Shown here piece after piece: positions 39,501 to 50,999 of a stretch of DNA of 64,000 bases. The stretch is from Meghimatium bilineatum. Taxonomy: Eukaryota; Mollusca; Gastropoda; Stylommatophora; Philomycidae. The stretch lies in the NCBI GenBank assembly GCA_034231615.1, contig CM067304.1:16295944-16359943 (forward strand), written 5' to 3'. Both the position numbers and the translations under genes were made by a program. The notes under the pieces were generated by a model. That model was not told where the DNA came from, did not search any database, and saw only the letters and a program-made list of their open reading frames with translations. Every line of letters begins with the position of its first letter. The first letter of the stretch is position 1.

Positions 39501-40695
39501 GATGATTTTTTAAAATCTTCTTCAATGTCAAACGTGATGTTTTATCTTTCTCCATTTCAAACTTGATGTTTTATTATTTTCGCCAATTATTTAAGAATTT
39601 TTGACCTGTAATTAAACCAAGTACAATTATTTTAATAAAGTGTTGATATGTGATTGTGTTGACAGATGAATTATGAGCTAGCTGCCAGTACAAAACGTTT
39701 CAAGTGAATGAGTACTCTTCCATTATTACAGTAGACATATCTTACCATATTTAACGAAATATAAGATATTTGAACAACACTTCTTCTTTGAGTTTAGTCT
39801 ATGATGTGTGTGTATGTATGTGTGTTTGTATTTGTCGTTTATATCTTATGTTGGATAGTGAATCCGACATTTCGACTAAAAATCTTTATTGTGAACACCT
39901 TAACATCATAACAAACACGAATAAGAACGGCACTGTACACATTCAGTTGACAGAATTAAATATGGATAAACTCCGGGACAGTACAAACTAGAATGTTAGA
40001 GACAAAACAGAACAAATAGACAAATGGAAGCAGAATATATGTACTTAAGAATGATGGGCATGGATGCTAAAGATATCTTTTGAAGGTGAAGTTGGATGTG
40101 GAATTTGCCAGAACTGATCTGCGTAGTAAATACTTCTCCATCTTCAAATTTACAGCTGATGCTGTCGAATGACCAGGATCGTGAAACATGAGAAGACTAT
40201 GAACCAAAATCCACGTACACAGATTGATTCTGTCAACATCTGTACAATATCAACAACCAGACTGGTACTACTTTTGCTGACTACTTCAATAGCACGAACG
40301 ATGGGGGTGCCCCGTGATATTCTGGTGACTGACATTACTTTGTGAGTCCCGGATGACCAGGCTCGACACTCGTATGGGAATCAATACATCTATCAATTTG
40401 GTACAATAGAGCCTTTTGTGATCAATGGCCGTTAGTCTTATGGTAGATATACTGTTCTGTAATTTTTCTGTATGTTCTGTTTTACCTCTAAAATTCTAGT
40501 TTTTATTCTTCCACAGGTATTCATATTTAGCTCTATCATATGAAGTCGTCGTCACATTCTTACTATTCGTTTGCTATATTGTGAATGTATTATTGATGAA
40601 GACATTTTAGCTGAAACACCGATTTTTGTGTAGTATTATGTGATATGTGTCCATACGTTGATTAGCAAACGTCATTAGTCAGTTTCCTAGACCGA
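36509..40695. other. Downstream and intergenic part of the ICK3 unit
   Basis: Duplicate of 21946-26150; no additional gene supported. Confidence 0.5.
37930..37964 (-). ncRNA. Hammerhead-like core, ICK3 unit
   Basis: Same CTGATGA / GAAAC arrangement; duplicate of the ICK2 unit copy. Confidence 0.33.
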
Positions 40696-40901
40696 GGTTC
40701 AGCAATACATACGTAGATAGCTTTCATCTTCTGCGGGGTTGAATGGTCATCCTCATACCCAGTCCTACTTAGTCTCCTCTTACAACATACACGTTTGCTC
40801 CACTTTGAGTCCTGCAACACTTTGTAATCTAGAACCTTCATCTAGCGGACATAAATGCCCAGTGACTAATCATTTGAAAAGACTTTCTTTATCTCAAACA
40901 T

Positions 40902-41329
40902 CAATCAATCAATATATCAATCAATCAATCAATAAACCCATAACCCTTCAGGGTCGTAGGGGTAGCACATTGGATGCTTCAGCACACAGAGTCCTCCAGC
41001 GAATTCTATCCTTAGCGATGCGGATGAGTGTGGAAATATCTTGTCCTGTCCATTCCTTGATGTTGTCTGTCCATGTCTTTATTTGTTCTCCTCTGCTTCT
41101 TCCACCCTCGACTGTTCCCTGCAGTATTGTTTTTGACAAGGAATCGTGCCTGCATACATGTCTGAACCATGCTAGTTTTCATCATTTCACTATTGAAAGC
41201 AATGGCTCCTGAATACCTGCACACATCTCTACTTTGTTTCTTACGTACACATTGGTCTTATGTTCCCTATAGGAAATTCGTAGAATTCGTCTGTAGCATT
41301 TGTACTCGAAAGCCTGTAATCTTCTCTCC
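40902..41329 (-). mobile_element. 5'-truncated LINE insertion with (TTGA)n tail
   Basis: Minus strand encodes ERRLQAFEYKCYRRILRISY and REHKTNVYVR, then WTDNIKEWTGQDI, the C-terminal part of a craniofacial/endonuclease-RT-type LINE, ending in (TTGA)n at 40902-40935. Perfect 11-bp duplication ATCTCAAACAT at 40891-40901 and 41330-41340. Empty site in units 1 and 2 (near 11846 and 26351). Confidence 0.88.
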
Positions 41330-41340
41330 ATCTCAAACAT

Positions 41341-42190
41341 AATTTTTTTAGAATCAAAGAATTTTTTACCTGAAGGGTTTGTAGATAATCTCGGCACAAT
41401 GTTGTTATTATTCCGTGACATATTCTTTCCAGAAAAATGTTTTCCTTATGAATCTCTTGAAATCTCCTCGGGTTTGAGTGAATTTTCCTGCATACTCCAG
41501 GGACATATTAATTAATTTCTGGATAATCTTTTGTCCACCAGCGTCTTGGTCGGTCTTTTAATCTGCTCCAGTATAGCACACCCCCAGCAATACTATTTCC
41601 ATATCACTATGTCTCTTTACAAGTCCGAAAAAAATCATGATTTCCTTCTCCATATGGTGTTTAGTAGACGTCATTATAGGACATTGATTTTGTTTACCCC
41701 CCCCCCCCCCCCTATTGGTTCGACTTCCTTACTGTCGATGGTATTAGCACAATGTTATCACACATATTAACAATATAGATTGATTGAAACATAACATCAT
41801 GGGGATATTATTAGGTGAAGGCAGCGTTAACGGCAACCCGAGAGGGCGCCCATAACGACGATAGTGCAGTGATATATCAGATTATTTAAATGTCTTTACG
41901 TTACACCTTCTGGACAAGTAAATTCACCAAGAATCGCGGAGTGTTCAGGGAATCCATAAAGACTAAGTTCTGGAAAGAATATGTCACATGGTGAGATTGA
42001 TTGAATTCTGTCAAAGCAAGTGAAAACCAACAATATTGTAATCGTATGTGCTGACTCACACGTCGCGAATAAAACGATATGAAAGATTAATACAAGTAAT
42101 TTCTCAATTAAAACATGAAATATAAGTCGCCGGATAAAACGAACAGACCACACGTGGGCAGTGCTAGTCATTATTGTGCAGTGATTACAC
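41341..42190. other. Older paralog of the ICK upstream region
   Basis: Diverged version of 11860-12785, including a C-run at 41696-41712. No gene recognised. Confidence 0.5.
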
Positions 42191-42202
42191 CAGTTGGCTG
42201 AT

Positions 42203-43300
42203 TTTGTTTTCTCTTTCGTTCGCTCCATTGTAATCATCACGGATATCCCTGTGATTTCCGCCGCGATCGTGATTACGTTGTGACACCGTAATGCGCCTTG
42301 TAGGCCTAGCACATCCGATTTCGGCATGCCTTGACAATTCGGGTGGGCTACCCTAACCTGTGACAGCCTTCCTATCTGTCGCCAGGCATGCGTGTGTGTG
42401 GTGACTCTTCGCCCAGACGATTTTTGCTCACGTCTGTCTCGCACGAGGTGTTCCACTTTCTATGAACTTGCCTCGTGTAATTGGACGTACTGTGCCTGTG
42501 CCCATCGGGTACTAAACCGTTTCTCATCCGTAAGCCTGTTTCCTTAGGAAGAACTCAACAGAAGAGTTTGGCCATGGCTCTTTCGCCCTCGTAGCCGAGG
42601 TGTCATTAACCGACATCGTGAACCCCTTGCCAAGTTCGAGTCTCACATCACGCGTTTGAGAGCAAGGCGTTCTCTAGTTGAGCGACCTTGTCCCAATAGC
42701 CCCTGAGCTCATCAGGTACTGAACCTTTTCTCTCTTCACTTGTATTTCCGGTATAGGAAATCTTGACAGTAGAGTTGGGTTAGGTCTTCTTGCTTTTCCG
42801 AACGCCCATGATTGGGTATGGATCTCTGCCTATAAGGAGCACAGGTAACGAGAAGCTCGTCTTGAGCTAACAGAGATTGTAGTTCCCATTTCCTAGGAAT
42901 TTTTTCCTTTCTATTTGTAGTTCGCGCTGCCCTCTGGCGCTGTTCTGCCTTTTATTGTGTCATTGTACTCAGTATGAAATCTATTAGTCTCTGGACATGC
43001 CATCTATCTCCACGTACCTTTTACATTGGCTGAACCTCCAATGTTCAGCGTCACTGTATGTCGACAGTGTCACTGTATGTTGTGATGCAAATGGTGTCGG
43101 AGATGTTGTCTCTTATGCAGTCAAATCTCTTTCCATATGCTACCTCCACATTCTCGGACACGATCCCCAAATGGTTTCGCCAGAACCAGCTCGAGCTGCT
43201 GTATTTCTGTTTCCAGGGTACACCGCGTGAAGGTACATTTGGGATCTTGATTGTCTGCTAACCCTGGGTCCGCCAAGAGCAATGTGTTCCCATTGCACCT
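42203..43300 (-). mobile_element. Retroelement of the 1.33-kb family, independent inverted insertion
   Basis: Reverse-oriented, diverged 1.1-kb member of the family at 417-1744. The 12-bp target duplication CAGTTGGCTGAT lies at 42191-42202 and 43301-43312; ICK2/3 units have the uninterrupted site (near 12789 and 27296). The element's A-rich end (minus strand GAAAGAGAAAACAAA) abuts the left duplication. A separate insertion with exact ends proves mobility. Confidence 0.8.
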
Positions 43301-43312
43301 CAGTTGGCTGAT

Positions 43313-43924
43313 CATTGACAGATCCGTGTTTTTAATTGCATAACGAAGCTAAGTATGCACAAAATGGGCAAAGCACGAGTGACACAGTCCACATGAGATT
43401 TCTGTAGTTAACTGTTTACTTCAGTCTATCCTACTTACTTGTGAGTGGTTGTTTATTCAGGAAACGTGCCAACAATAATCATAAATAAAACAATAAAATT
43501 AAGTGGACACAATAATCCATACTACTATATTTCCAACAACCAATTAGCGTCGTAATACTGTCAGTAATAGCGACGACAGAACGTTTTGGTTTCATAAGTC
43601 ACACTACTTGAATTCACAGACTGTACTAGACAACACATACAATCTTTAGCTATTCTGGTATGTTGACTTCGTTATATAATATTACTGTTATTGTATATTG
43701 TAACTTGTATTGATCGTTGATAAACGTAATCAGGTTCAAGTTGACATCGGGGTGTAGAAGTTGAAAAATAATGTCAACAATTGGAAAGATAATAGAAATT
43801 CATCGGTAGTGGACATAACACATGATGATGATTCATACATTTCTTATAAGTTACAAGTTTATTATCTTACTCTAGCTGATCGATTTTTTGTCTGGTTCCA
43901 GTAACAGATAAATAAACAGATGAT
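43313..43924. other. Older paralog of the ICK upstream region, continued
   Basis: Diverged, deleted version of 12800-13735. No gene recognised. Confidence 0.5.
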
Positions 43925-44187
43925 CAAAGCAATTACCAACTCAAGATAAGTAACTCTACACCTCAGTGCGAAACATGTATATACAGTTCAAAATTAACAA
44001 GACTGCCAAGTGTATATGTGGACAAGCACATCAGATAGCAGAGCATATTATTCAGGACTGTTCAGAATATGAAATGATGGGGCAAACACACTGGCTCAGA
44101 GAGAAAACAGTGGAAGAAATACTATACGGACTTATTTACGAGTTTTCAAAATACAGTCAAGTTAAACTTGCACTGTTGCTTTCATAA
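43925..44187 (+). mobile_element. C-terminal LINE fragment in the ICK4 unit
   Basis: Open for 73 codons: CICGQAHQIAEHIIQDC then ILYGLIYEFSKYSQ. The zinc-knuckle-like CxC..H..C motif is intact here. 3' end continues into TATATAAGCACATTCCAGGC, a single copy of the unit amplified at 13997-14262. Confidence 0.7.
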
Positions 44188-44396
44188 AACTTGAGATAAA
44201 ACTACATATATAAGCACATTCCAGGCAAACGAAAGAAGAAGTATATCTACTGATTTTCTAGAAAATAAGTACTTTCATCGAGCTTCTTAACAATCCGGTT
44301 ACTCATTTATGCCGCAATGATTTTGAACTCGCTACAAGATTGTGAGACACGATCACAAAACAAGAGCTCTCTATGAAACCCAAATGTCATGATTTG

Positions 44397-45510
44397 TCTA
44401 CCTATCTATTGTCTGTTTTCTCTTCTTACGTTGAAAGGTGTCTCAGGATTGAACAATGATCGGTTTTCTGGCTATGGCACGTTTGATCGCTTGATATGCA
44501 ATAATATTGTGACCTCTCTAAGTATTGGTAATTCCTTCAATCCACATTATTCTTGGTCTTCTTCTGCATCTTGCTGTTTCCATATTCATGTTGTATGTTC
44601 TTGCTGCTGGCCAATACGTGCTCATTCTCATTAAGTGACTGAACCATTTCAGTCTCTGGTTGTCAATATACTTGAAGGCAGATGCTGTTCCAACAGTTCT
44701 TGTGATCTCTTCATTTCTCACATAATCTCTTCTTGTTTTGTTTGCTGATTTTCTAAGACATCTTCTTTTGCACATTAATAAGCTTTCTCTTTTGTTCATT
44801 TGTTAGTGTCCATGTCTGACATTGATAACACATTATTGGTATGAAGATCGAATATATGATGTGCCTGTTTATTTCCATTTGGAGTGATTTGTGTTTCAAA
44901 ATTAGTGCTAGTTCATAATTTACATATTTGACTTTCTGCATTCTTGTTTCGAGCTCTCTGTCCATTCTGTTATCGTCTGTAAAAATTCTCCCAATGTATT
45001 TACATTCCTGAACTTGTTCCAGTGATTTGTCATATATATTTTTACTGATTGAATTTGGTTTTCTACCTGTAGACATTTCTTATATTTTGTCTGTAATGGT
45101 CTTCATGTTGTGATTGAGGCAACTTTTGTTGAGTAGGTCTATGTGATCTTGCAGCACTTCGCCTGAGCTGTGGAGTAGGCACTGATAGTCAGCAACGAAT
45201 AGTTCAGTTAGGAGATTTTGGATGGTAAGTGTGCGGTGGTGTTATTACTGTTTTGGTCATAGTATCCATATAGATCATAAACAATAATGGTGATAAGACA
45301 CACCTCTTTTTTAACTCCTGATGTTACTGAAAACCTGTTTGTACGCCATGCACTTGTTCTAACTGCACATTCCCTTTCTTTACATATAGTTCTTACACAG
45401 TTTAATAATGTTCCTTATATTCCATAATTTTCCAGAGTAATCCATAGTAGTTCTCTATTCATTCAGTAGAAAGCTTACTCTTGTTCTATACAAGAAAAAA
45501 AGAAATTATT
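44397..45510 (-). mobile_element. RTE-like LINE (RT to C-terminus), truncated
   Basis: Reading the minus strand: CAVRTSAWRTNRFSVTSGV near 45350, CVLSPLLF near 45310, VADY in place of FADD near 45195, then LEQVQECKYIGRIFTDDNR (about 45000) and IPIMCYQCQTWTLTNEQKRK, RLKWFSHLMRM near 44640. Several stops and shifts. The 3' end is GATA-like. Inserted in the ICK4 upstream region just before the promoter; TSD not resolved cleanly. Confidence 0.82.
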
Positions 45511-45526
45511 GATTTCTTTATAAAAA

Positions 45527-45605
45527 CTTGTTATATTTTTTAATATTTTCAAAAGATCAAGCCAAACGACGTCAATCAAATAACGTCATTCATTAGTTGA
45601 CCAAC
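45527..45605 (+). promoter_or_regulatory. ICK4 core promoter and 5' UTR candidate
   Basis: TTTATAAAAAC around 45527 and the conserved TTATATTTTT at 45531-45540, then two ACGTCA hexamers (45569-45574 and 45583-45588). The first is shared with ICK2/3; the second is ACATCA there. A minus-strand LINE was inserted directly upstream (ends about 45510), so distal regulatory sequence has been displaced. Confidence 0.42.
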
Positions 45606-45671
45606 ATGAAGTTGATGTTAATAGTGTTAGTGGTAGGACTACTGATGGCGGTTGCACCTCCCGAAATTTGT
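45606..45671 (+). CDS. ICK4 exon 1: signal peptide (diverged paralog)
   Basis: Diverged copy of the signal exon: 22 codons beginning MKLMLIVLVVGLLMAVA, ending Glu-Ile-Cys at GTAAGT (45672-45677), again phase 0. Substitutions preserve the hydrophobic core, the final Cys and the donor, which argues for a functional exon rather than a relic. The upstream in-frame ATG of ICK2/3 is TTG here. The intron begins with a short (CA)n run and a LINE fragment from about 45715, and runs 12.9 kb to exon 2 at 58573, being swollen by a 9.87-kb inverted-repeat element. Confidence 0.7.
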
Positions 45672-45714
45672 GTAAGTTATTTATTTTCACACACACACGC
45701 ACACTTATATGCAA

Positions 45715-47125
45715 ACGCAGCTTTGCTTCTGTTATTTTCAAAAAGCATTCGACACAGTAAGTAGAGAGGGGCTGTGGTTATATATGGAAAAATATGGTTG
45801 CCCACCAAAATGTATCACAATGGTGCAGCAATTGCATAATGGAATGGAAGCTAGAGTTCAGGATGATTGAGAGTTTTCTGAAACATTTCCTTTCTCAAAT
45901 GGAATAAAACAAGGATGTGTATTAGCACCTACCCTATTTAGCATCATGTTCTCTGCTATGTTGTATGGTGCATTCAGAGATTTGGACCTGGGAGTAAACA
46001 TCACATATCGCATGGATGGAAAAGTATTCAACCTTCGGTGGCTCCGAGCAAAAACCAAAGTTAAATCACACACAATCAGGGATATCATATTTGTTGATGT
46101 GTCCTAAATTTCAACTCTGAGGCTAATCTACAAAGTATTTAACAGATTCTCCAACACTTCTATCAACTTTGGGCTTACTATTAACACAGAGAAAACAGAA
46201 GTCATGTTGCAACTGGCAAATATATTTCGAGCATAACATAAAGGTAAATGGCAAAGCACTGTAAGTTGTGAATAGATTCACATATCTAGGTAGTACGTTA
46301 TCACACAATGCCAACGTTGATGATGAAGTGTATACATGGATCGTTACGGCAAATAGAGCTTTAGGAACATTGCACTAAATGTTTGGCGTAGAAATGGCAT
46401 TCGAATATAAACAAATCTGAGTTTATAGAGCCGTGGTACTTTCAGTGCTGCTATACACTGGTGAAACATCGACTGTGTATAGCCGTCATGGGAGGAAGCC
46501 CAATCACTTTCACACAATTTGTCTCAGAAAAGTTATGAACATCAGATGGCAAAACAAGATTCTAGTTACCACTGTTCTTGACAGATCTGGTATCCCCAGC
46601 ATTGACACTATTCTGATGCAGACACAGATTTTTGGGCAGGTCATTTGGTACATATGCCAGACCATCGTCTGCCAAAAATACTTTTCTAAGGTTAAGGTGA
46701 GCTGGAGAAGGGTACACGATCTCAAGGTAGCCAAAATAAACTCTACATGGACTCGTTAAAGACCTCACTGAAAGCCTGTGAGATAAACCAAGATCCATGG
46801 GAAGAGACCTCAATGAAAGCCCGTGAAGTAGACCAACATACATGGGAAGAGACCTCAATGAAAGCCCGTGAAGTAGACCAATATACATGGGAAGAACTTG
46901 CACACAATTAGATCTACATGCTGTTCTACAGTCAAAACATTATATCGTGAACAGAGAAGAAATACAGCAGCTCAACAGAAGAGCGTAGTTCAAAAGTCAC
47001 GGATAGACCAAAAACCGCCGACAGTGGTCATTTCATGCCCCGACTGTCCAAGGACATTTGCGGCTCGAATAGAGCGTATTAACCATCTACACAACTCAGA
47101 GGCGTATATATATATATCTAACTGA
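45715..47125 (+). mobile_element. LINE with C-terminal zinc finger, truncated, in ICK4 intron
   Basis: Starts inside the RT palm (FKKAFDTVSREGLW), continues YGCPPKCITMVQQLHNGMEA, then fragments of APTLFSIMFSAML, GRKPNHFHTICLRKV near 46490 and GIPSIDTILMQTQ, and ends with a C2H2-like CPDCPRTFAARIERINHLH at about 47037. Multiple stops. A 45-bp segment near the C-terminus is triplicated. Family recognised by its conserved phrases; clade not assigned. Confidence 0.8.
46761..46895 (+). repeat. 45-bp triplication inside the LINE
   Basis: Three copies of a 45-bp (15-codon) block with GACCTCAATGAAAGCCCGTG; keeps the original reading phase. Confidence 0.88.
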
Positions 47126-47394
47126 ATTTCAAAAGTTGATGTAACAAATGGTCATCATTACTTGTGATGGACACAGTGTGTCAGCCTTTTATATGATTAT
47201 ACAATTAAATAAAACATCTAGAATCACCGCATCATCATGATTGTCATTAAAAAGTCAACCATTAACAAAGTCTAAGATTTAACTAATACACCAAAACGTT
47301 TCTCATCATCAACCGTTAGATGCAGAAATCCAGTCAATTAGGGTGGCAATTGAAAAACTAATGAACTCCAATCCTGACCCACAGCCAGTGGTAT
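47126..47394. other. ICK4 intron sequence
   Basis: Diverged counterpart of 5090-5330, with one 64-bp-type unit. No gene seen. Confidence 0.45.
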
Positions 47395-47636
47395 TCCTGA
47401 CAGAAAATTAGTGCAAGTTCATAATTTACATATTTGACTTTCTGCATTCTTGTTTCGAGCTCTCTGTCCATTCTGTTATCGTCTGTAAAAATTCTCCCAA
47501 TGTATTTACATTCCTGAACTTGTTCCAGTGATTGGTCATATATATTTTTACTGATTGAATTTGGTTTTCTACCTGTAGACATTTCTTATATTTTGTCTGT
47601 AATGGTCTTCATGTTGTGATTGAGGCAACTTTCGTT
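47395..47636 (-). mobile_element. Second copy of part of the 44397-45510 LINE
   Basis: About 235 bp nearly identical to 44899-45130, including the same stop codon just before MSTGRKPNSISKNIYD; therefore a copy of an already dead element. Confidence 0.82.
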
Positions 47637-47639
47637 GTA

Positions 47640-48075
47640 CTAATCAGTGCTTCGAGCTCTCCAGTCTGGAAAACTAACTGACTTACAAAAACTACTTAAT
47701 GAGCTGTCTTACCAGTATAGGGTAACCATGCAGTAGATACCCTCTCACTGTGGAATACCAGGAAATGAAAAAAGATGATCCGCTAAGGAAAATGCTGCCA
47801 AAGACCAACCAGATGTACTAATCACCTACCATCAGAAAAAAACAGATGATCAAGTCAATAAGAAAGTCACAAACACCAACACAAGATGACTCTCATCATG
47901 AACAGGTCAGAACAAGTTGTAATTATACGCCTCAGAACAGGACACAACCGAGTACGCAGTCACATATACACAAAGTTCAAGATTGACCACTGTATGAACT
48001 ACAAAAGACAGTGAGTTTTATTAAGGAAATAGAATTACAGATATAGACATGTTTCAAGTGAACGAAAGAAGAAGA
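47640..48075 (+). mobile_element. RNase H/C-terminal LINE fragment
   Basis: Frames give IPSHCGIPGNEK near 47735, SAKENAAKDQPDVLITYHQK, and RSEQVVIIRLRTGHNRVRSH near 47910, then CAAGTGAACGAAAGAAGAAG at the 3' end. Same family as the fragments at 13738 and 43925, but a more upstream part. Stops present. Confidence 0.72.
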
Positions 48076-48104
48076 AGATCAAACGTTAATAAAGTCTAAG
48101 ATTA

Positions 48105-48420
48105 AGTAATACACCAAGTCATGTCTCATCATCATCATACGATCAACTATCAATACACTCTAAGATTAACTAATACATTAAAACGTATCTCATCTTCAGT
48201 CAACTATCAATACACTCTAAGATTAACTAATACATTAAAACGTATCTCATCTTTAGTCAACAATCAACCGTTAATCAAGTCTAACATTAACTAATACATT
48301 AAAACGTATCTCATCTTCAGTCAACAATCAACCGTTAATCAAGTCTAACATTAACTAATACATTCTGTTCTATCTCATCATCATCCAATACTCAACCGTT
48401 ATTATCCAAAATTGAGTGGC
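48105..48420. repeat. Degenerate 60-65-bp minisatellite in ICK4 intron
   Basis: Units with CTAAGATTAACTAATACATT and ATCTCATC; related to the 64-bp array at 5331-5745. Confidence 0.75.
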
Positions 48421-48679
48421 ACATTATGACATGTTTTATCATCGATCATACAAGAATTAGCCCTTTAGTTTCTCTACATTTTCTGTCCTGCACTTAGAAA
48501 CAAAAAAAATATTACAAATATTGTTACCGTGCAACATGTAGATCTGAAAGGTTCCTAAACTGTATGCACTTTATATTTGATTAAAAAATAATGTGCAACT
48601 ATGTGTTTATCTGTAATTATATATAACATATACTCAAATCTAGAGATATTCTAATAACTAATTCGTCTTTTTTTTAAAT
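48421..48679. other. Last part of the ancestral ICK4 intron
   Basis: Matches 6060-6217 (TAATGTGCAACTATGTGT, pyrimidine run, ATTGTTA) up to the insertion point of the large element. This is the displaced acceptor-side intron of ICK4. Confidence 0.7.
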
Positions 48680-48967
48680 TGTTAGCAGTAGTGGTAAATA
48701 TCGTTTACAGGACGTGGTCCTTGCCGGTAGGCCCATGTGATGCCGGGGTCGACATGGTCCCACATGTTGTTCGATGATGCAATTTTTCCAGGGGGAAATA
48801 ATTCAATCCGGCTGCGTTTTTGGATCCTTTATCTTTAATTTTCAAGTTTGATTTAAAGATTATTTTGTTGGATCTTCGTATTTTATATTTGAAAGTTTGG
48901 AACATTGTTTAGTGTTTGATAATGCCTGACATCGCTGGGAGTGGGGGATTAACTACGTGTAAATCTA

Positions 48968-49592
48968 GTACCATGCTAAGCCATTAAAAGGCCAAATGTA
49001 CCATGCTAAGCCATTAAAAGGCCAAGTGTATCATGCTAAGCCAAAAAGGCCAAGTGTACCATGCTAAGTCATTAAAAGGCCAAATGTACCATGCTAAGTC
49101 ATTAAAAGGCCAAGTGTATCATGATAAGCCATTAAAAGGCCAAGTGTACCATGCTAAGTCATTAAAAGGCCAAATGTATCATGCTAAGCCAAAAAGGCCA
49201 AGTGTACCATGCTAAGCCATTAAAAGGCCAAGTGTACCATGCTAAGCCATTAAAAGGCCAAATGTACCATGCTAAGCCATTAAAAGGCCAAGTGTACCAT
49301 GCTAAGCCATTAAAAGGCCAAATGTACTATGCTAAGTCATTAAAAGGCCAAATGTATCATGCTAAGCCATTAAAAGGCCAAGTGTACCATGCTAAGCCAT
49401 TAAAAGGCCAAGTGTACCATGCTAAGCCATTAAAAGGCCAAGTGTACCATGCTAAGCCATTAAAAGGCCAAATGTACCATGCTAAGCCATTAAAAGGCCA
49501 AGTGTACCATGCTAAGCCATTAAAAGGCCAAGTGTACCATGCTAAGCCATTAAAAGGCCAAATGTATCATGCTAAGTCATTAAAAGGCCAAG
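48968..49592. repeat. 30-bp minisatellite
   Basis: About 21 units with ATGCTAAGCCATTAAAAGGC; grown from a GCCATTAAAAG motif that is single in the right arm. A long frame through it (10 codons per unit) is a by-product of the period. Confidence 0.93.
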
Positions 49593-49899
49593 TCCACTGA
49601 CAACTGATGAATAACATCATACACCCTCCCCCCAGTACGATGATTACCGGCAAGCAGAATGTTGCGAATTATGACATGTGGCCATTAAAAGTTCCAGTCC
49701 ACTGACATATGAGTAACATCACATGTTCCCAAGCATGGTGTTCTAGACATTGTACTAAGATTCTATAATAAGCCATCCGTGATAACTCTAGACTAATACG
49801 TGATGTTTATGTGTTCATTATTGTCAGATGATATTATATTTTGAATTTTATGTTTTAATTATGTTATTTTTTTAAATTTTAATTATTTTTTTTTAATGT

Positions 49900-50275
49900 T
49901 GAAAGTGATTTTTATGTGTTCAGTTTTGTTGGTTGATACTATATTGTACTTAATTTTTATGTGTTCAGTTTTGTTGGTTGATACTATATTGTACTTAATT
50001 TTTATGTGTTCAGTTTTGTTGGTTGATACTATATTGTACTTAATTTTTATGTGTTCAGTTTTGTTGGTTGATACTATATTGTACTTAATTTTTATGTGTT
50101 CAGTTTGTTGGTTGATACTATATTGTACTTAATTTTTATGTGTTCAGTTTTGTTGGTTGATACTATATTGTACTTAATTTTTATGTGTTCAGTTTTGTTG
50201 GTTGATACTATATTGTACTTAATTTTTATGTGTTCAGTTTTGTTGGTTGATACTATATTGTACTTAATTTTTAAA
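49900..50275. repeat. 45-bp minisatellite
   Basis: Eight units with TTTTATGTGTTCAGTTTTGT and ACTATATTGTACTTAA; the seed is single in the right arm (about 57975-58025, minus). Confidence 0.93.
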
Positions 50276-50329
50276 TTTAATTTTTTTGTTTCATTTTGAA
50301 AGTGAGAGTATCAATGAAATGGAATAAGA

Positions 50330-50990
50330 ACGGAAACCTACGATGGACGAGGTCAGATATTCAGTCCGAAATCTGAAAAAGGAAAAGCTCCACGATAAGC
50401 ACCAGAAATGGTCAGTGCCGGATTTAGAATTTATATGACCCTAAGGTATTTGCGGTATGGGGCCCATTATAAGTCCAGATATTATATGCCAGTGCGAAAT
50501 ATGATTTTTTTGGGGTCCTAAGCTATAGCTTGTTTAGCTTATAGGTAAATCCTGCACTTGAAATTGTACAAGTGAGAGGAGATTCCACTGTTCAAATATA
50601 CCATACGTTTTGCGAAATATATGGAAAAGCGGAATATGGCCAGTAGAATGGAAAAAGTCAGTATTCCTACCCTTACAAAAGAAAGGAGGCCTTCAACTAT
50701 GTACCATCTATTGAACATAAGCACTAATTAGTCTAGTCAGCAAAATACTACTACAAATTAAAATGAACAAAATACAACACAAATTAGAAACAGAAATTCT
50801 TGAAATTCAAGCTGTTTTTTAGCAGGATGGTAATAAGAGACTACATATTCAACATAAGGAACATAATTAAGAAATGTAGAGAATACAGCTCAGACATACA
50901 TATATGTTTCCTATACTACAAAAAGACGTTTGATTGTGTTAAAAATCACCGAATATCGGAGCCGGATAATATCCAGGGTAGGCTACGGGA
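50330..50990 (+). mobile_element. LINE reverse-transcriptase fragment
   Basis: TMDEVRYSVRNLKKEKLHDK, then after a MITE IVQVRGDSTVQIYHTFCE, and FFSRMVIRDYIFNIRNIIKK with KKTFDCVKNHR (degenerate palm). Same class as the LINE at 62700-64000. Confidence 0.78.
50413..50559. mobile_element. 147-bp hAT-type MITE nested in LINE
   Basis: Termini CAGTGCCGGATTTA and, inverted, AAGTGCAGGATTTA; 8-bp duplication GAAATGGT (50405-50412) / GAAATTGT (50560-50567), one mismatch. Splits the LINE frame. Confidence 0.72.
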
Positions 50991-50999
50991 GGAGCGTAT

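Larger units (their letters stand above)
48688..50290 (+). repeat. Left terminal inverted repeat, swollen by two minisatellites
   Basis: Pairs with 57950-58557: GTCGACATGGTCCCACATG near 48748, GCCATTAAAAGTTCCAGTCC near 49681, GGTGTTCTAGAC near 49738, CTAGACTAATACGTGAT near 49788. The extra length is the 30-bp and 45-bp arrays. Confidence 0.72.

Noticed and set aside
41896-42456. 186-codon minus-strand frame
   Set aside because: Lies across an inserted non-coding retroelement and its flank; homologous copies at 417-1744 do not keep the frame.
49033-49600. Long repetitive frames over 49033-49600
   Set aside because: 30-bp minisatellite whose period is a multiple of three; unit truncations shift the frame and the other arm of the element has no such frame.
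49896-50299. Hydrophobic repetitive frame over 49896-50299
   Set aside because: 45-bp minisatellite by-product; no start context, no conservation.
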